Source: Brevundimonas goettingensis (GTDB taxonomy: Bacteria > Pseudomonadota > Alphaproteobacteria > Caulobacterales > Caulobacteraceae). From it: 64,000 bases of DNA. Positions within the stretch are counted from its first letter, which is position 1. Each line of letters opens with the position of its first letter. The stretch spans positions 1,101,001-1,165,000 of the forward strand of contig NZ_CP062222.1 in assembly GCF_017487405.1 (NCBI RefSeq). Reading direction: 5' to 3'. A program made the translations under genes and the position numbers. Below the pieces are notes generated by a model, which saw nothing but the letters and a program-made list of their open reading frames with translations, was not told the DNA's origin and made no database searches. This document shows positions 7,956 to 16,579 of the stretch, one piece after another.

Positions 7956-8890
7956 TGTGAGGCGATGAAGGCCGCGACCGCGTCGACGACGCCCGGGGCC
8001 AGAGGCAGGGACGGGTCGCGATAGGTCGCAATATTCGCGTCGCGATCGGCCGGCGCGATTTTAAACATGTGATTGGCCCCTTCGAAGCGAACCATGGTCG
8101 CGTCCGGGCGCGCGGCGGCCAGGGCCTCGGCATCGGTCATGCTGACCTGAAGGTCGGTCGTCCCCTGACCAATGAACAGGGGCCCGCGATACGTCGCCGC
8201 CAGCTTGGCCGGGTCGAGCGGCAGCCAGGAGATCAGATAGGGCTGGACCGAGGGGCGGAAGACGCTCGCAAGTTCGGCCGGGAAGTCCGAAACGGTGCGG
8301 CCGGCCTCCAGCTCCGTAAAGGCCGCATAGGCCTGGGTCTTGAGGGGCTCGGGCAGGCCGGAGAATTGTTCGCGCAGCACAACGCCGGCGGGGCGTCCGG
8401 CGCCGGCCAGGGAGATCACGCCGCAAATGCGGTCGTCCGGAGTCTGTACGGCCTGGAGGGCGACGAGCGAGCCTTCGCTATGGCCGACAAGCCAGGCGCA
8501 GGGCTGGCCGGCGCGGCGGGCGGCCTCCGCGGCCCAGGCGCGCGCGTCCTCGGCATAGGCGTCGAATCGCGCGTCGGTCTCCGAGGGTCCGGCGGCGGCG
8601 CTTGCGGCGATTCCTCGCTTGTCGATCCGCAGCGTTGCGACGCCGTGTGTGGCAAGCCCCTCGGCCAGGAGACGAAGATTGCCGGCGGCGAAGCCGAACT
8701 GGGGTGAGTTTCCGTCCCGGTCGGTGGGGCCGGATCCGGGGATGATCACCGCAACCGCCGTCGTGGCTCCGGCAGGCGTCAGCAAGGTCCCGTGGAGGGG
8801 GGCAGGCCGGGAGGGCAGGGCGACGTCGGTCGAAACCGGCGCGGCGGTCTGGGCGAGCGCAAGGGCGCCCGCGAGCAGGAGGGTCAGCAT
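7952..8890 (-). CDS. Exported alpha/beta hydrolase
   Basis: A 312-residue serine hydrolase with a signal peptide (MLTLLLAGALALAQTA). The alpha/beta-hydrolase fold is shown by VAVIIPGSGPTDRDGNSP (oxyanion-hole strand), LRIDKRGIAAS, and the nucleophile elbow GHSEG near residue 140. GTTDLQV with an acidic residue and GANHMF, which supplies the catalytic histidine, come near the C-terminus. It belongs to the dienelactone-hydrolase/prolyl-peptidase-like group often annotated as 'alpha/beta hydrolase' or BAAT-like; the substrate is unknown. The periplasmic location follows from the signal peptide. It lies just downstream of sdpI on the same strand, 34 bases away, and could be co-transcribed. Confidence 0.8.
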   Translation of the reverse strand: MLTLLLAGALALAQTAAPVSTDVALPSRPAPLHGTLLTPAGATTAVAVIIPGSGPTDRDGNSPQFGFAAGNLRLLAEGLATHGVATLRIDKRGIAASAAAGPSETDARFDAYAEDARAWAAEAARRAGQPCAWLVGHSEGSLVALQAVQTPDDRICGVISLAGAGRPAGVVLREQFSGLPEPLKTQAYAAFTELEAGRTVSDFPAELASVFRPSVQPYLISWLPLDPAKLAATYRGPLFIGQGTTDLQVSMTDAEALAAARPDATMVRFEGANHMFKIAPADRDANIATYRDPSLPLAPGVVDAVAAFIASH

Positions 8891-8924
8891 CGTTCAGTCT
8901 CCGGTGAGAGGTTTGACGCGGGTA

Positions 8925-9608
8925 CTAGAAGGGTTGGCGGTCGGGGTCAGTGCGCCAGACACGCCAGCTTTCGAACACGGCCAGCAGGGCGCTGGCGATC
9001 ACGAACACGAACAACGCCTGCAGGCCCAGCGGCTGTGGAATGACCGTCGAGAGGGCGATGGCGCCAATCCCGCCGAAGAACCAGAGCCGGCCGGCCAGCC
9101 GGTTCGACCGGTCCCAGGCGGTTCGGCTCTTGTAGGCCCAGGGCGTCTTGACCCCGACCCAGGGATTGGGCCCGACGCGGCCCAGAAGGGCGCCGATGGC
9201 GGCGAGCAGCAGGCCGAAGACCGCCATCATCGTACCGGGCCCGTCGGCGCGGTCGCCCACGCCGCCTAGGCTGAGGGCGACTGTCAGACCGGCGATGCCG
9301 ACGAAGGCGATCAGGATCACGGCCTGGGCCGCCTTCAGGCCACGGCGCCGCCTCGTGTCGCCATCCTCTTCGGCCCGGGCGGCCGCCAGCCCAAGGCCGC
9401 CGCTGAGCAGGAGGCCGAGTGTCGCCATCCCGGCGATCATCAGGGCCAGTTCGGTCCGGTCGCTCCAGCCATCGGGCTGACCTGAGAGGGTGAAATGGGT
9501 CGGGATAGGGCCGGTCGGGCCGTTGATGGCCGTGTTGCCGGCGAGGATCATCTGGGCTGCGAAGACGAGGCCGCTGAGCTTGTCGAGCGGCGTGAGTTTC
9601 AGGGTCAT
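8925..9608 (-). CDS. sdpI: SdpI-family membrane protein
   Basis: A 227-residue polytopic membrane protein with about six hydrophobic segments. The N-terminal DUF1648-like part has PTHFTLSGQPDGWSD between the first two membrane spans. The C-terminal half has the SdpI signature RVGPNPWVGVKTPWAYKSRTAWDRSNRLAGRLW. In Bacillus, SdpI gives immunity to the SdpC toxin and acts with SdpR; in Gram-negative bacteria the role is unknown. Its ATG overlaps the sdpR stop by four bases (9605-9608), so the pair is a coupled regulator-membrane protein unit. No SdpC-like toxin gene is visible nearby. Confidence 0.85.
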   Translation of the reverse strand: MTLKLTPLDKLSGLVFAAQMILAGNTAINGPTGPIPTHFTLSGQPDGWSDRTELALMIAGMATLGLLLSGGLGLAAARAEEDGDTRRRRGLKAAQAVILIAFVGIAGLTVALSLGGVGDRADGPGTMMAVFGLLLAAIGALLGRVGPNPWVGVKTPWAYKSRTAWDRSNRLAGRLWFFGGIGAIALSTVIPQPLGLQALFVFVIASALLAVFESWRVWRTDPDRQPF

Positions 9609-9913
9609 CGTTCAGTCTCCCCCTTTGCGGCTACCAACGCGTCCGCGGCTGTGCTTCCCGTCCCCGCGATCTCCATGAGGAAGGCCATGGCCTCCTCGAC
9701 GGCGGAGATCTCCAGCCGGTAGCGGATGGTCTGGCCCTCGCGCTCGGGGCTGACGAGGCCGGCCTCCTTGAGCGCGTTCAGATGGCCGGTGATGGTCGGC
9801 CAGCTCATGTCGAAAGCGGCGGCGATGTCGCCGGACGCCATGGGGCCCTTGCGCAGCATCGCGACGATGCGGCGGCGGACCGGGTGCGACAGGGCCTTGA
9901 ACAGGGTGTTCAT
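9605..9913 (-). CDS. sdpR: ArsR/SdpR-family winged-helix repressor
   Basis: A 102-residue autorepressor-like protein. LFKALSHPVRRRIVAMLRKGPMASGDIAAAF, then WPTITGHLNALKEAGLVSPEREGQTIRYRLE, is the complete winged helix of the ArsR family, with the recognition helix around residues 38-52. There are no cysteine metal sites, which fits SdpR rather than a metal sensor. It is the first gene of a two-gene unit with sdpI. A perfect palindrome lies just upstream of its start (9923-9934) and is a likely autoregulatory operator. Confidence 0.88.
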   Translation of the reverse strand: MNTLFKALSHPVRRRIVAMLRKGPMASGDIAAAFDMSWPTITGHLNALKEAGLVSPEREGQTIRYRLEISAVEEAMAFLMEIAGTGSTAADALVAAKGETER

Positions 9914-9922
9914 GAGTCAGGA

Positions 9923-9944
9923 CCCTAATTAGGGATTTTCCTAA
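9923..9944 (-). promoter_or_regulatory. Candidate SdpR operator
   Basis: CCCTAATTAGGG (9923-9934) is a perfect 12-base palindrome. It overlaps a second inverted repeat, TTAGG-N6-CCTAA (9929-9944), so three TTAGG/CCTAA half-sites lie within 22 bases, starting ten bases before the sdpR ATG. The A/T-rich sequence stands out from its surroundings. ArsR-family repressors bind such dyads over their own promoter; binding here is inferred. Confidence 0.6.
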
Positions 9945-10057
9945 TCGCAAGTCTTGTTTCGGCAGTTGCCTAAGAAGGTCGGAAGCGGTTGTTGCGAAAG
10001 GCTTGCAAGCGGCGCCGGGAGAGGGTTGAACCGGCGCATCTTGTAAGGAGCCGGCTC

Positions 10058-10816
10058 ATGAACATCAGCGACCAGATCGTCCTCGTCACCGGCGGGGCGC
10101 GCGGCGTGGGCGCGGCGGTGGTGAGGGCCTTCGCGGGGCAGGGCGCGCGGGTGGTGATCAACTGGCGGGCCAGCGGCGACAAGGCCGAGGCGCTGGCGGC
10201 CGAGCTCGGTGACCGCGTCATGGCGTACCAGGCCGACGTCGCCGACCGGTCTGCGGTCGAGGCCATGGTCGCGGCGACCGAGGCGAAGTTCGGCGGACCG
10301 ATCACGACGGTGATCAACAATGCGCTGGACTACAGCTTCAACGGCGATGCGCGCTCGGTCCTGACCGACATCGGCTGGGCCGAGATGGAGAGCCAGTTCT
10401 CGACCGTGGTGCGCGGCGCCCTGAACGTCATCCAGGCGGCCGTGCCCGGCATGTGCCGCAACGGGGGCGGCAGGGTGGTCAACATCGGCACCAACCTGTT
10501 CCAGAACCCGGTCGTGCCCTATCACGACTACACCGCCGCCAAGGCCGCGCTCCTGTCCCTGACCCGCACGGCGGCGGGCGACCTGGGGCCCAAGGGGATC
10601 ACCGTCAACATGGTCTCGGGCGGCCTGCTGCGGACCACCGACGCCTCAGCCGCGACGCCCGACGCCGTCTTCGACCTGATCGCCGGCATGACCCCGCTGC
10701 GGAGCGTCACCACGCCGGAGGAGTTCGCCGACGCGGTGCTATTCTTCGCCTCGCCCTGGAGCCGGGCCGTGACGGGGCAGAATCTGGTGGTCGATGGGGG
10801 GTTGGTGCGGGATTGA
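10058..10816 (+). CDS. SDR-family oxidoreductase (3-oxoacyl-ACP reductase-like)
   Basis: A 252-residue classical short-chain dehydrogenase/reductase. The NADP-binding TGGARGVGAAVV is near residue 11, NNALDYSF replaces the usual N-N-A-G motif, and the active-site tyrosine and lysine are in YTAAKAALLSL. The C-terminal VTGQNLVVDGGLV is the standard FabG-like ending. Residues around the substrate pocket do not tell the substrate; FabG paralogues of this kind often act on unknown keto compounds. The ATG at 10058 is chosen because AAGGAG (10045-10050) lies seven bases before it, although the frame opens earlier. It is a single gene, followed by a palindromic element. Confidence 0.8.
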   Translation: MNISDQIVLVTGGARGVGAAVVRAFAGQGARVVINWRASGDKAEALAAELGDRVMAYQADVADRSAVEAMVAATEAKFGGPITTVINNALDYSFNGDARSVLTDIGWAEMESQFSTVVRGALNVIQAAVPGMCRNGGGRVVNIGTNLFQNPVVPYHDYTAAKAALLSLTRTAAGDLGPKGITVNMVSGGLLRTTDASAATPDAVFDLIAGMTPLRSVTTPEEFADAVLFFASPWSRAVTGQNLVVDGGLVRD

Positions 10817-10823
10817 TACAGCC

Positions 10824-11005
10824 CATCTCCTCCCCGTGCGAAGCATGGGGAGGTGGCGCGGCGCTCCTTCAGCGCCGTGACGGAGGGGGCGACGCCGTGC
10901 TCGCCGCAGAATCCGTCACCTTCATCATGGCCTCGCCCCCTCCGTCTCCTCGCAAGGGCTCGGAGCCACCTCCCCATTCGCCCAGCGGCGAACGGGGAGG
11001 AGATG
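10824..11005. repeat. 182-base MITE-like element with 14-base perfect terminal inverted repeats
   Basis: The ends are CATCTCCTCCCCGT (10824-10837) and its exact reverse complement (10992-11005). A second pair, GACGGAGGGGGCGA and its exact reverse complement, lies inside, and local hairpins such as GGCGC-N7-GCGCC are also present. There is no coding capacity. The whole element can fold as one long branched stem. It separates the convergent SDR and erpA genes and could terminate both. Its composition resembles 507-640. Confidence 0.8.
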
Positions 11006-11006
11006 C

Positions 11007-11387
11007 TCAGATCGAGAAGCTCACCCCACATCCGCAGCTGCTTGCAGCGTTCGGATTGCGCACCACGAACTGCGCCCCGGCCAGTTCGTCAACGTAAGCC
11101 ACCTCCGAACCTTTGAGGAAGGGAACCGAGATCGGGTCGACCAGCAGGGTCTGGCCGTCGGTTTCGATGCGCAGGTCGTCGGGCTCGGCGGTCTGGACGA
11201 GGTCCATCTGGTACTGGAAGCCGGAGCAGCCGCCGCCCTCGACGGCGACGCGGAGCATGACCGTATGACCCTCGGCGGCGCCGAGCCTGGCCAGACGCTT
11301 CGCGGCGCTGGGCGACAGGACGATGCCCTCGGGCGTGCGGGTGGCGACCTTCAGTTCGAACGGGGCCGTGGATTGGACGCTGGTCAT
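11007..11387 (-). CDS. erpA: A-type iron-sulfur carrier (ErpA/IscA/HesB family)
   Basis: A 126-residue A-type carrier that receives Fe-S clusters from the scaffold and passes them to target proteins. The three cluster-binding cysteines are in place: VAVEGGGCSGFQY in the middle and SSCGCGVSF at the C-terminus. The N-terminus is extended by about 15 residues compared with E. coli ErpA (114). No suf or isc genes are next to it. It diverges from dgt with 65 bases between starts. Naming it ErpA rather than another A-type paralogue is by general similarity only. Confidence 0.85.
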   Translation of the reverse strand: MTSVQSTAPFELKVATRTPEGIVLSPSAAKRLARLGAAEGHTVMLRVAVEGGGCSGFQYQMDLVQTAEPDDLRIETDGQTLLVDPISVPFLKGSEVAYVDELAGAQFVVRNPNAASSCGCGVSFSI

Positions 11388-11452
11388 GGCTGTCTATATG
11401 AGACGCGAAGGGCCGAGCGCAAAGGCCCGGCCGATCACGAAACGCGACCCGC

Positions 11453-12679
11453 TTGAGCCAGACACCCCCCAACGACACGCCGTTCGCCGATACCTGCGGC
11501 TTCGCCCCCTATGCGGAGATCCCGTCCGACACCTTCGGGCGGCTGGTTCCGGAGCCCGCCAGCCGGACGCGCAATGCCTTCGCCCGCGACCGCGACCGGA
11601 TCATCCATTCGACCGCCTTCCGCCGCCTGAAGGGCAAGACCCAGGTGTTTGTGGCGCATGAGGGCGACCACTACCGCACCCGCCTGACCCACAGTCTGGA
11701 GGTGGCCCAGATCGCCCGGTCGCTGGCCCACGCCCTTGGGCTGGACCAGGATCTGGCCGAGACCATCGCCCTGGCCCACGACCTGGGCCATCCGCCGTTC
11801 GGCCATGCGGGCGAGGACGAGCTGCAGGTGCAGATGGAGCCGTTCGGCGGCTTCGACCACAATGTCCAGACCTTCCGCGTGGTGACGAAGCTGGAGCGCC
11901 GCTATCCGGGCTTCGACGGGCTGAACCTGTCGTGGGAGACGGTCGAGGGGGTGGTCAAGCACAACGGCCCGGTGACCCACAAGCTGGATGACCCGGCCTG
12001 GAAGGCCATCGCCGATTACACGCGCACCAGCAATAATCCCGACTGGGATCTGAGGCTGAACAGCTTCGCCTCGCTGGAGGCCCAGGCAGCGGCGATCGCG
12101 GACGACATCGCCTACAACAACCACGACGTGGACGACGGGCTGCAGGCCGGGCTGTTCACCCTGACCGATCTGGCCGAGGTGCCGCTGATCGGACCGGCGC
12201 TGGCGAGCGTGCGCGCCGACTGGCCCGATCTGGACGAGCGGATGGTGCGGCTGGAGGCTGTGCGGAGGATGATCGGCCTGATGGTCGATGACGTCCTGGC
12301 CGAGACCGAGCGGCGGCTCGCTGCGGACCGGATCGTCACGCCCGAGGACGTGCGCACGGCCAGGCGAACCCTGATCCAGTTCTCCGACGCCATGATGGCC
12401 GACCTGGGCGTGCTGCGCGCCTTTCTGTTCGAGCGGATGTACCGCCATTATCGCGTCAACCGGACCCGCAGCCAGGCGCGGCGGATCCTGGCCGAGATGT
12501 TCCAGCTGTTCATGGCCGAGCCCGAGGTTCTGCCGCCGGAATGGTTCGGGCGGGCCGGGTCGGACGATCTGAACCGGCGGGCGAGGGCGGTGTGCGACTA
12601 TATCGCCGGCATGACCGACCGCTATGCGATCGAGGAACACCGGCGGCTGTTCAGCATCGACCTGATCCGCGACCTGTGA
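11453..12679 (+). CDS. dgt: dGTP triphosphohydrolase-like HD protein
   Basis: A 408-residue member of the Dgt family, which hydrolyses dNTPs to nucleosides and triphosphate and helps control the dNTP pool. [41 protein letters not shown] and [13 protein letters not shown] form the HD metal-dependent site. [13 protein letters not shown] carries later metal-site residues. The length fits the short alphaproteobacterial type. The start is a TTG at 11453, chosen because no ATG or GTG precedes the conserved [15 protein letters not shown] region in frame; a different start is possible. It heads a same-strand run with the SPOR protein, nagZ and scpAB. Confidence 0.9.
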   Translation: MSQTPPNDTPFADTCGFAPYAEIPSDTFGRLVPEPASRTRNAFARDRDRIIHSTAFRRLKGKTQVFVAHEGDHYRTRLTHSLEVAQIARSLAHALGLDQDLAETIALAHDLGHPPFGHAGEDELQVQMEPFGGFDHNVQTFRVVTKLERRYPGFDGLNLSWETVEGVVKHNGPVTHKLDDPAWKAIADYTRTSNNPDWDLRLNSFASLEAQAAAIADDIAYNNHDVDDGLQAGLFTLTDLAEVPLIGPALASVRADWPDLDERMVRLEAVRRMIGLMVDDVLAETERRLAADRIVTPEDVRTARRTLIQFSDAMMADLGVLRAFLFERMYRHYRVNRTRSQARRILAEMFQLFMAEPEVLPPEWFGRAGSDDLNRRARAVCDYIAGMTDRYAIEEHRRLFSIDLIRDL

Positions 12680-12771
12680 ATTCACCCCAACTGTGATTCG
12701 TCTGCGGGGGCGGGCGGGTTAGAGTGTCAGGCCGCGCGCCGATTCGCGCCGGACCCAGAGATCAAGCGACC

Positions 12772-13569
12772 ATGTCCTACGACGACAACAACCGCCCGAA
12801 CGACAGCCGCGACCGGGGCCCCTATACGCCGCCGACCGACGACGACCTGCCGTTCAATCGCGGCGGTTTCGACGCGCGTCGCGGACCCCCGGCGAAGGCG
12901 CCGCCCGTGACCCTCATCGTCAGCGCCGTGGTGCTGCTGGTGCTGATCATCGCCGTGGTGGTCTTCTACCGCTCGGGCCTGCGCGCTTCGAACGACGTGC
13001 CGCCGGCCGTGGGCACGCCCGTGGGCCAGATGAAGGTCGAGGCGCCGGTGGACGCCCAGCCGGTCGATGAGGAGGCCGGCGTCGACGTCTATCGTGACGA
13101 GACCCCGCCGGTGGACACCGCCCCGACCTATACGGCGCCGCCGGAACAGGCCCAGCCGCGCCCGGCGCCCAGGCCCCTGCCGCCGGTGGTCTCCGACGAG
13201 TTGCCGCCGGTCCGTCCTGTTCCGGGGCGTCCGGCCCCGGCGACCACGACCCGTCCGGCCCCGACCGCGCCGGTGGTGCGGCCTTCGCCCCAGGCGACCC
13301 AGACCCCGCCGACCCCGGCGGCCGCGAACGGGTCCTCGGCGGTGCAGATCGGCGCCTTCTCCTCGACCGCCATTGCCGACCGCGAATACGCCGCCGTCGC
13401 CGCCCGCTTCCCGCAATATGCGCGCGGGGCCCAGAAGCGCGTTCAGGAAGTCACCGCCTCCAACGGTTCGACCGTCTATCGCACCACCTTCTTCGGCCTG
13501 AGCCGCGAGCGGGCCCAGGCCTTCTGCGCTGCCATCCAGGGCGCCGGCGGCGACTGCCTGGTGCGCTGA
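12772..13569 (+). CDS. SPOR-domain membrane protein
   Basis: A 265-residue bitopic inner-membrane protein. A polar N-terminus of about 40 residues stays in the cytoplasm. VTLIVSAVVLLVLIIAVVVF (residues 44-63) spans the membrane, and a long Pro/Ala-rich periplasmic linker leads to a C-terminal SPOR domain (SSAVQIGAFSSTAIADREYAAV...). SPOR domains bind denuded glycan strands at the division septum, so a role in cell division or wall remodelling is likely. The next gene, nagZ, cleaves muropeptides, which fits. The chosen ATG follows a short weak Shine-Dalgarno region; an in-frame GTG 48 bases earlier is less likely. Confidence 0.85.
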   Translation: MSYDDNNRPNDSRDRGPYTPPTDDDLPFNRGGFDARRGPPAKAPPVTLIVSAVVLLVLIIAVVVFYRSGLRASNDVPPAVGTPVGQMKVEAPVDAQPVDEEAGVDVYRDETPPVDTAPTYTAPPEQAQPRPAPRPLPPVVSDELPPVRPVPGRPAPATTTRPAPTAPVVRPSPQATQTPPTPAAANGSSAVQIGAFSSTAIADREYAAVAARFPQYARGAQKRVQEVTASNGSTVYRTTFFGLSRERAQAFCAAIQGAGGDCLVR

Positions 13570-13574
13570 GCCCG

Positions 13575-14621
13575 GTGAACAGCGCGGCCATCTATGGGTG
13601 TCTGGGTACGGCCCTGACGGACGACGAGCGGGCCTTCTTCGCCGACGCCCGGCCGTGGGGCTTCATCCTGTTCCGCCGCAATGTGGAGACGCCCGATCAG
13701 GTGCGCCGCCTGACCGACGCCCTGCGTGACAGCGTGGGGTGGGAGGCGCCGGTGCTGGTCGATCAGGAAGGCGGCCGCGTCCAGCGACTGGGCCCGCCGC
13801 ACTGGGCGAAGTATCCGCCGGGCGAGGCCTATCTGAAGGCGACTAACGACCCGATGACCGCGCGCGAACTGGCGCGGCTGGGCGGACGGCTGATGGCCCA
13901 TGATCTGAAGGCCGTCGGCATCAACGTCGATTGCGCCCCGGTGCTCGATGTGCCCGTGCCCGGCGCCCACGACATCATCGGCGACCGCGCCTACGCCCGC
14001 GATCCCGCTCTGGTGGCCCAGCTGGGCCGGGCGACGGCCGAGGGGCTGCTGGCCGGCGGGGTCCTGCCGGTGATCAAACACATGCCCGGCCACGGCCGCG
14101 CCTTCGCCGACACCCACAAGGAGCTGCCGACGGTCCATTCCGACCTCGACACTCTGGACGCCTGGGACTTCGCCCCGTTCAAGGCCCTGTCGGACATGCC
14201 GATCGGGATGACGGCCCACATCGTCTTCACCGCCATAGACAGGAAGCGTCCGGCGACCCAGTCGAAGAAGGCGATCAGGCTGATCCGCGAGCGTCTGGGC
14301 TTCGGCGGCCTGCTGCTGTCCGACGACCTCGTCATGAACGCCCTGTCGGGGACGCTGAAGGAGCGGGCCGAGAAGTCGCTGAAGGCCGGCTGCGATCTGG
14401 TCATCCACTGGAACGGCGACCTCGCCGAGATGCGTCAGGTCGCCGAGGGCGTGGGCCGGCTGAAGGGCGGCGCCGCCCGCCGCGCCGAGGCCGCGCTCGC
14501 CCGCATAGTCCATACACCGGAGCCGCTGGATCTGGTCGAGGCCCGCGAACGCTTCGACGCCATGCTCAAGGGGCGTCTGGACGCCGCCAGGGGCGCCGAT
14601 GTGGGGGAGGCGCAGGCGTGA
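13575..14621 (+). CDS. nagZ: Beta-N-acetylhexosaminidase (GH3)
   Basis: NagZ removes N-acetylglucosamine from anhydro-muropeptides in cytoplasmic cell-wall recycling. The 348-residue single-domain GH3 enzyme has VLVDQEGGRVQRL, the signature KHMPGHG (catalytic His loop) and LLLSDDLVMNAL with the catalytic aspartate. There is no signal peptide, as expected. It starts at a GTG five bases after the SPOR gene stop, so the two are probably translated together. The order SPOR protein-nagZ-scpA-scpB is typical of Caulobacterales. Confidence 0.93.
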   Translation: MNSAAIYGCLGTALTDDERAFFADARPWGFILFRRNVETPDQVRRLTDALRDSVGWEAPVLVDQEGGRVQRLGPPHWAKYPPGEAYLKATNDPMTARELARLGGRLMAHDLKAVGINVDCAPVLDVPVPGAHDIIGDRAYARDPALVAQLGRATAEGLLAGGVLPVIKHMPGHGRAFADTHKELPTVHSDLDTLDAWDFAPFKALSDMPIGMTAHIVFTAIDRKRPATQSKKAIRLIRERLGFGGLLLSDDLVMNALSGTLKERAEKSLKAGCDLVIHWNGDLAEMRQVAEGVGRLKGGAARRAEAALARIVHTPEPLDLVEARERFDAMLKGRLDAARGADVGEAQA

Positions 14622-14664
14622 AGGTCCGGCCTCAAGTAGCGCGAACGCGCGTTAGGCCAGAAGG

Positions 14665-15489
14665 ATGACCGAGGCCTTCCAGCCCAATCTGGACTTCGCC
14701 GCCGTCGAGCAGATCGACGCGGGCGAGGCCTTCGTGGTCGATCTGGAGGGCTATGAAGGGCCGCTGCACGTCCTGCTGGCTCTGGCGCGGACCCAGAAGG
14801 TCGATCTGCTCAAGCTGTCGATCACGAAGCTGGCGGAACAGTATCTGGCCTTCGTGCATGAGGCGCGGCGGCGGAATTTCTCGCTGGCGGCCGACTATCT
14901 CGTGATGGCGTCATGGCTGGCCTATCTGAAGTCGCGGCTGCTGCTGCCGCGCACCGACAAGGGCAAGGGCGACGAGCCTCCGGCCGAAGACATGGCCGCC
15001 ATCCTGGCCTTCCGCCTGCAGAAGCTGGATGCGATGCGAAAGGCCGTCGAGGCCATTCAGGCCCGGCCCCAGCTGAAGCGCGACGTCTTCACCCGCGGCG
15101 ACCCGGAGGCCACGGTGATCGTGCCGTCCGACCGCATCGACGCCAGCCTGTACGAGCTGATGAGCGCCTATGTGATCCAGCGGCGGCGCGAACAGGCGCG
15201 ACACTATACGCCCGGGCAGCGGGTCGAGGCCTTCGGGCTGGAGGCGGCGCGCGACTGGCTGCGCGACGTCCTGCCCCGGCTGGAGGAGTGGACTACGCTG
15301 GATCAGGTCGCGCCACTGCGTGACGAGGAGGGCGACGGCCCCAGCCAGGCCAGTTTCACAGCCTCGACCCTGTCGGCCAGTCTGGAGCTGGTCAAGGAAG
15401 GGGCGATGGACGTGCGTCAGGACGGGGCGTTCGAGGACATCTATCTGAAGCGGCGGGGCGTGGGCTTCCCGCTGGAGCTGCAGCCGTGA
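14665..15489 (+). CDS. scpA: Segregation and condensation protein A
   Basis: ScpA is the kleisin that bridges the SMC heads in the chromosome-condensing SMC-ScpAB complex. The 274-residue protein has the N-terminal kleisin motif FVVDLEGYEGPLHVLLALARTQKVDLLKLSI, with LADYLVMASWLAYLKSRLLLP further on. The C-terminal winged helix is around residues 225-270. Its last bases overlap the scpB start by four (GTGA), so ScpA and ScpB are coupled in translation. The ATG follows an AGAAGG ribosome-binding site. Confidence 0.95.
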   Translation: MTEAFQPNLDFAAVEQIDAGEAFVVDLEGYEGPLHVLLALARTQKVDLLKLSITKLAEQYLAFVHEARRRNFSLAADYLVMASWLAYLKSRLLLPRTDKGKGDEPPAEDMAAILAFRLQKLDAMRKAVEAIQARPQLKRDVFTRGDPEATVIVPSDRIDASLYELMSAYVIQRRREQARHYTPGQRVEAFGLEAARDWLRDVLPRLEEWTTLDQVAPLRDEEGDGPSQASFTASTLSASLELVKEGAMDVRQDGAFEDIYLKRRGVGFPLELQP

Positions 15490-16145
15490 CCGATCTCCAG
15501 TTCGTGCCCGACGAGACCGAGATGGAGCGCCGCGTCGAGGCCCTGCTGTTCGCCGCCGCCGGACCGTTGTCGGCCGCCGAGATCGCGCGTCGCCTGCCCG
15601 AGGGGACCGACGTCGGCGCCGCCATCTCGGGCCTGCGCAAACGCTATGAGGGCAGGGGGGTGGAGCTGGAGTGCGTCGCCGACCGCTGGCGCTTCCGTAC
15701 CGCGCCCGACCTCGCCTTCCTGATGACCGAGGAGCGGGAGGAGCCGCGCCGCCTGTCCAAGGCCGCGCTCGAGACCCTGGCCATCATCGCCTATCACCAG
15801 CCCGTCACTCGGGCCGAGATCGAGAGCGTGCGCGGGGTGTCGATCTCGCGCGGGACGCTGGATCTGCTGCTGGAGATGGGCTTCGTGCGGCTGCGCGGGC
15901 GGCGTCGGACGCCGGGCCGTCCGGTCACCTACGCCACCGCCGACCGCTTCCTGGAGCATTTCGGCCTGGCCAGCCTGTACGATCTGCCGGGCGCGGCGGA
16001 GATGAAGGCGGCGGGCCTGCTGGACCTGTCCCTGCCCACCGGCTTCGAGGTGCCCGACCCCTCGCGCGGCTCCGACGCCGATGAGGAAGACCCCATCGAG
16101 GACGGCGACCAGCCCGAGTTCGCCCAGGATTTCGTGGGGGACTAG
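15486..16145 (+). CDS. scpB: Segregation and condensation protein B
   Basis: ScpB is a dimeric protein with two winged-helix domains that binds ScpA in the condensin complex. The 219-residue protein starts at a GTG within the scpA stop region. MERRVEALLFAAAGPLSAAEIARRLP is the first winged helix. RRLSKAALETLAIIAYHQPVTRAEIESVRGV and FVRLRGRRRTPGRPVTYATADRFLEHFGL are the family signatures of the second. The C-terminal tail is acidic (DADEEDPIEDGD). It converges with the exported protein at 16150. Confidence 0.95.
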   Translation: MTDLQFVPDETEMERRVEALLFAAAGPLSAAEIARRLPEGTDVGAAISGLRKRYEGRGVELECVADRWRFRTAPDLAFLMTEEREEPRRLSKAALETLAIIAYHQPVTRAEIESVRGVSISRGTLDLLLEMGFVRLRGRRRTPGRPVTYATADRFLEHFGLASLYDLPGAAEMKAAGLLDLSLPTGFEVPDPSRGSDADEEDPIEDGDQPEFAQDFVGD

Positions 16146-16149
16146 GTCG

Positions 16150-16572
16150 CTACCGGCTTGCCAGAGACTGGACCATGGCGGCGATCGCCTGTGGAACGGG
16201 GATCGTATAAAACCCGCCGTGATCGGCCTTCCAGTAGTCGTAGCCTTGCGAGAATGTCCGGGCAGTCCGTCCGTTCGTCGCTTCCAAAGAGCCCAGCGAG
16301 CCCCGCAGGGCGGCGGCGGCAAACGGCATGTGCCCCACTTCAATCTTCTCGCCGTCGGGAAGTGGAACGCCACGAAGCGTCACATGCACGACATCCTGAT
16401 CGCCGACCTTTTCGATGCGCCCGATGGTCACCCGAACCGAGGGGGAGGCGGGATCGGAGAGCGTCCAGATCTGGCCGAGTGCGAGATCGGGAACGGTCCG
16501 GGCCGCGCCGGGCGTGGCGCTGACGAGTAGAGCGACCGCGAGGACGACCATCGACCAGAACCGCATCGCCAC
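16150..16572 (-). CDS. Hypothetical exported protein
   Basis: A 140-residue protein with a clear signal peptide (MRFWSMVVLAVALLVSATPGAAR, cleavage probably after the Ala-rich end). The mature part of about 115 residues has the strand-rich pattern GQIWTLSDPASPSVRVTIGRIEKV and HVTLRGVPLPDG. It ends in a helical segment, IPVPQAIAAMVQSLASR. I do not recognise a family. It starts 33 bases downstream of the ispH stop on the same strand and could be read through from ispH, but nothing links the functions. The true start may be the second Met, two codons in. Confidence 0.65.
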   Translation of the reverse strand: MAMRFWSMVVLAVALLVSATPGAARTVPDLALGQIWTLSDPASPSVRVTIGRIEKVGDQDVVHVTLRGVPLPDGEKIEVGHMPFAAAALRGSLGSLEATNGRTARTFSQGYDYWKADHGGFYTIPVPQAIAAMVQSLASR

Positions 16573-16579
16573 CTCCTGC

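Noticed and set aside
9915..9960. Defined -35/-10 boxes for sdpR
   Set aside because: TAATTA could be a -10, but no -35 at acceptable spacing is convincing; only the operator is reported.
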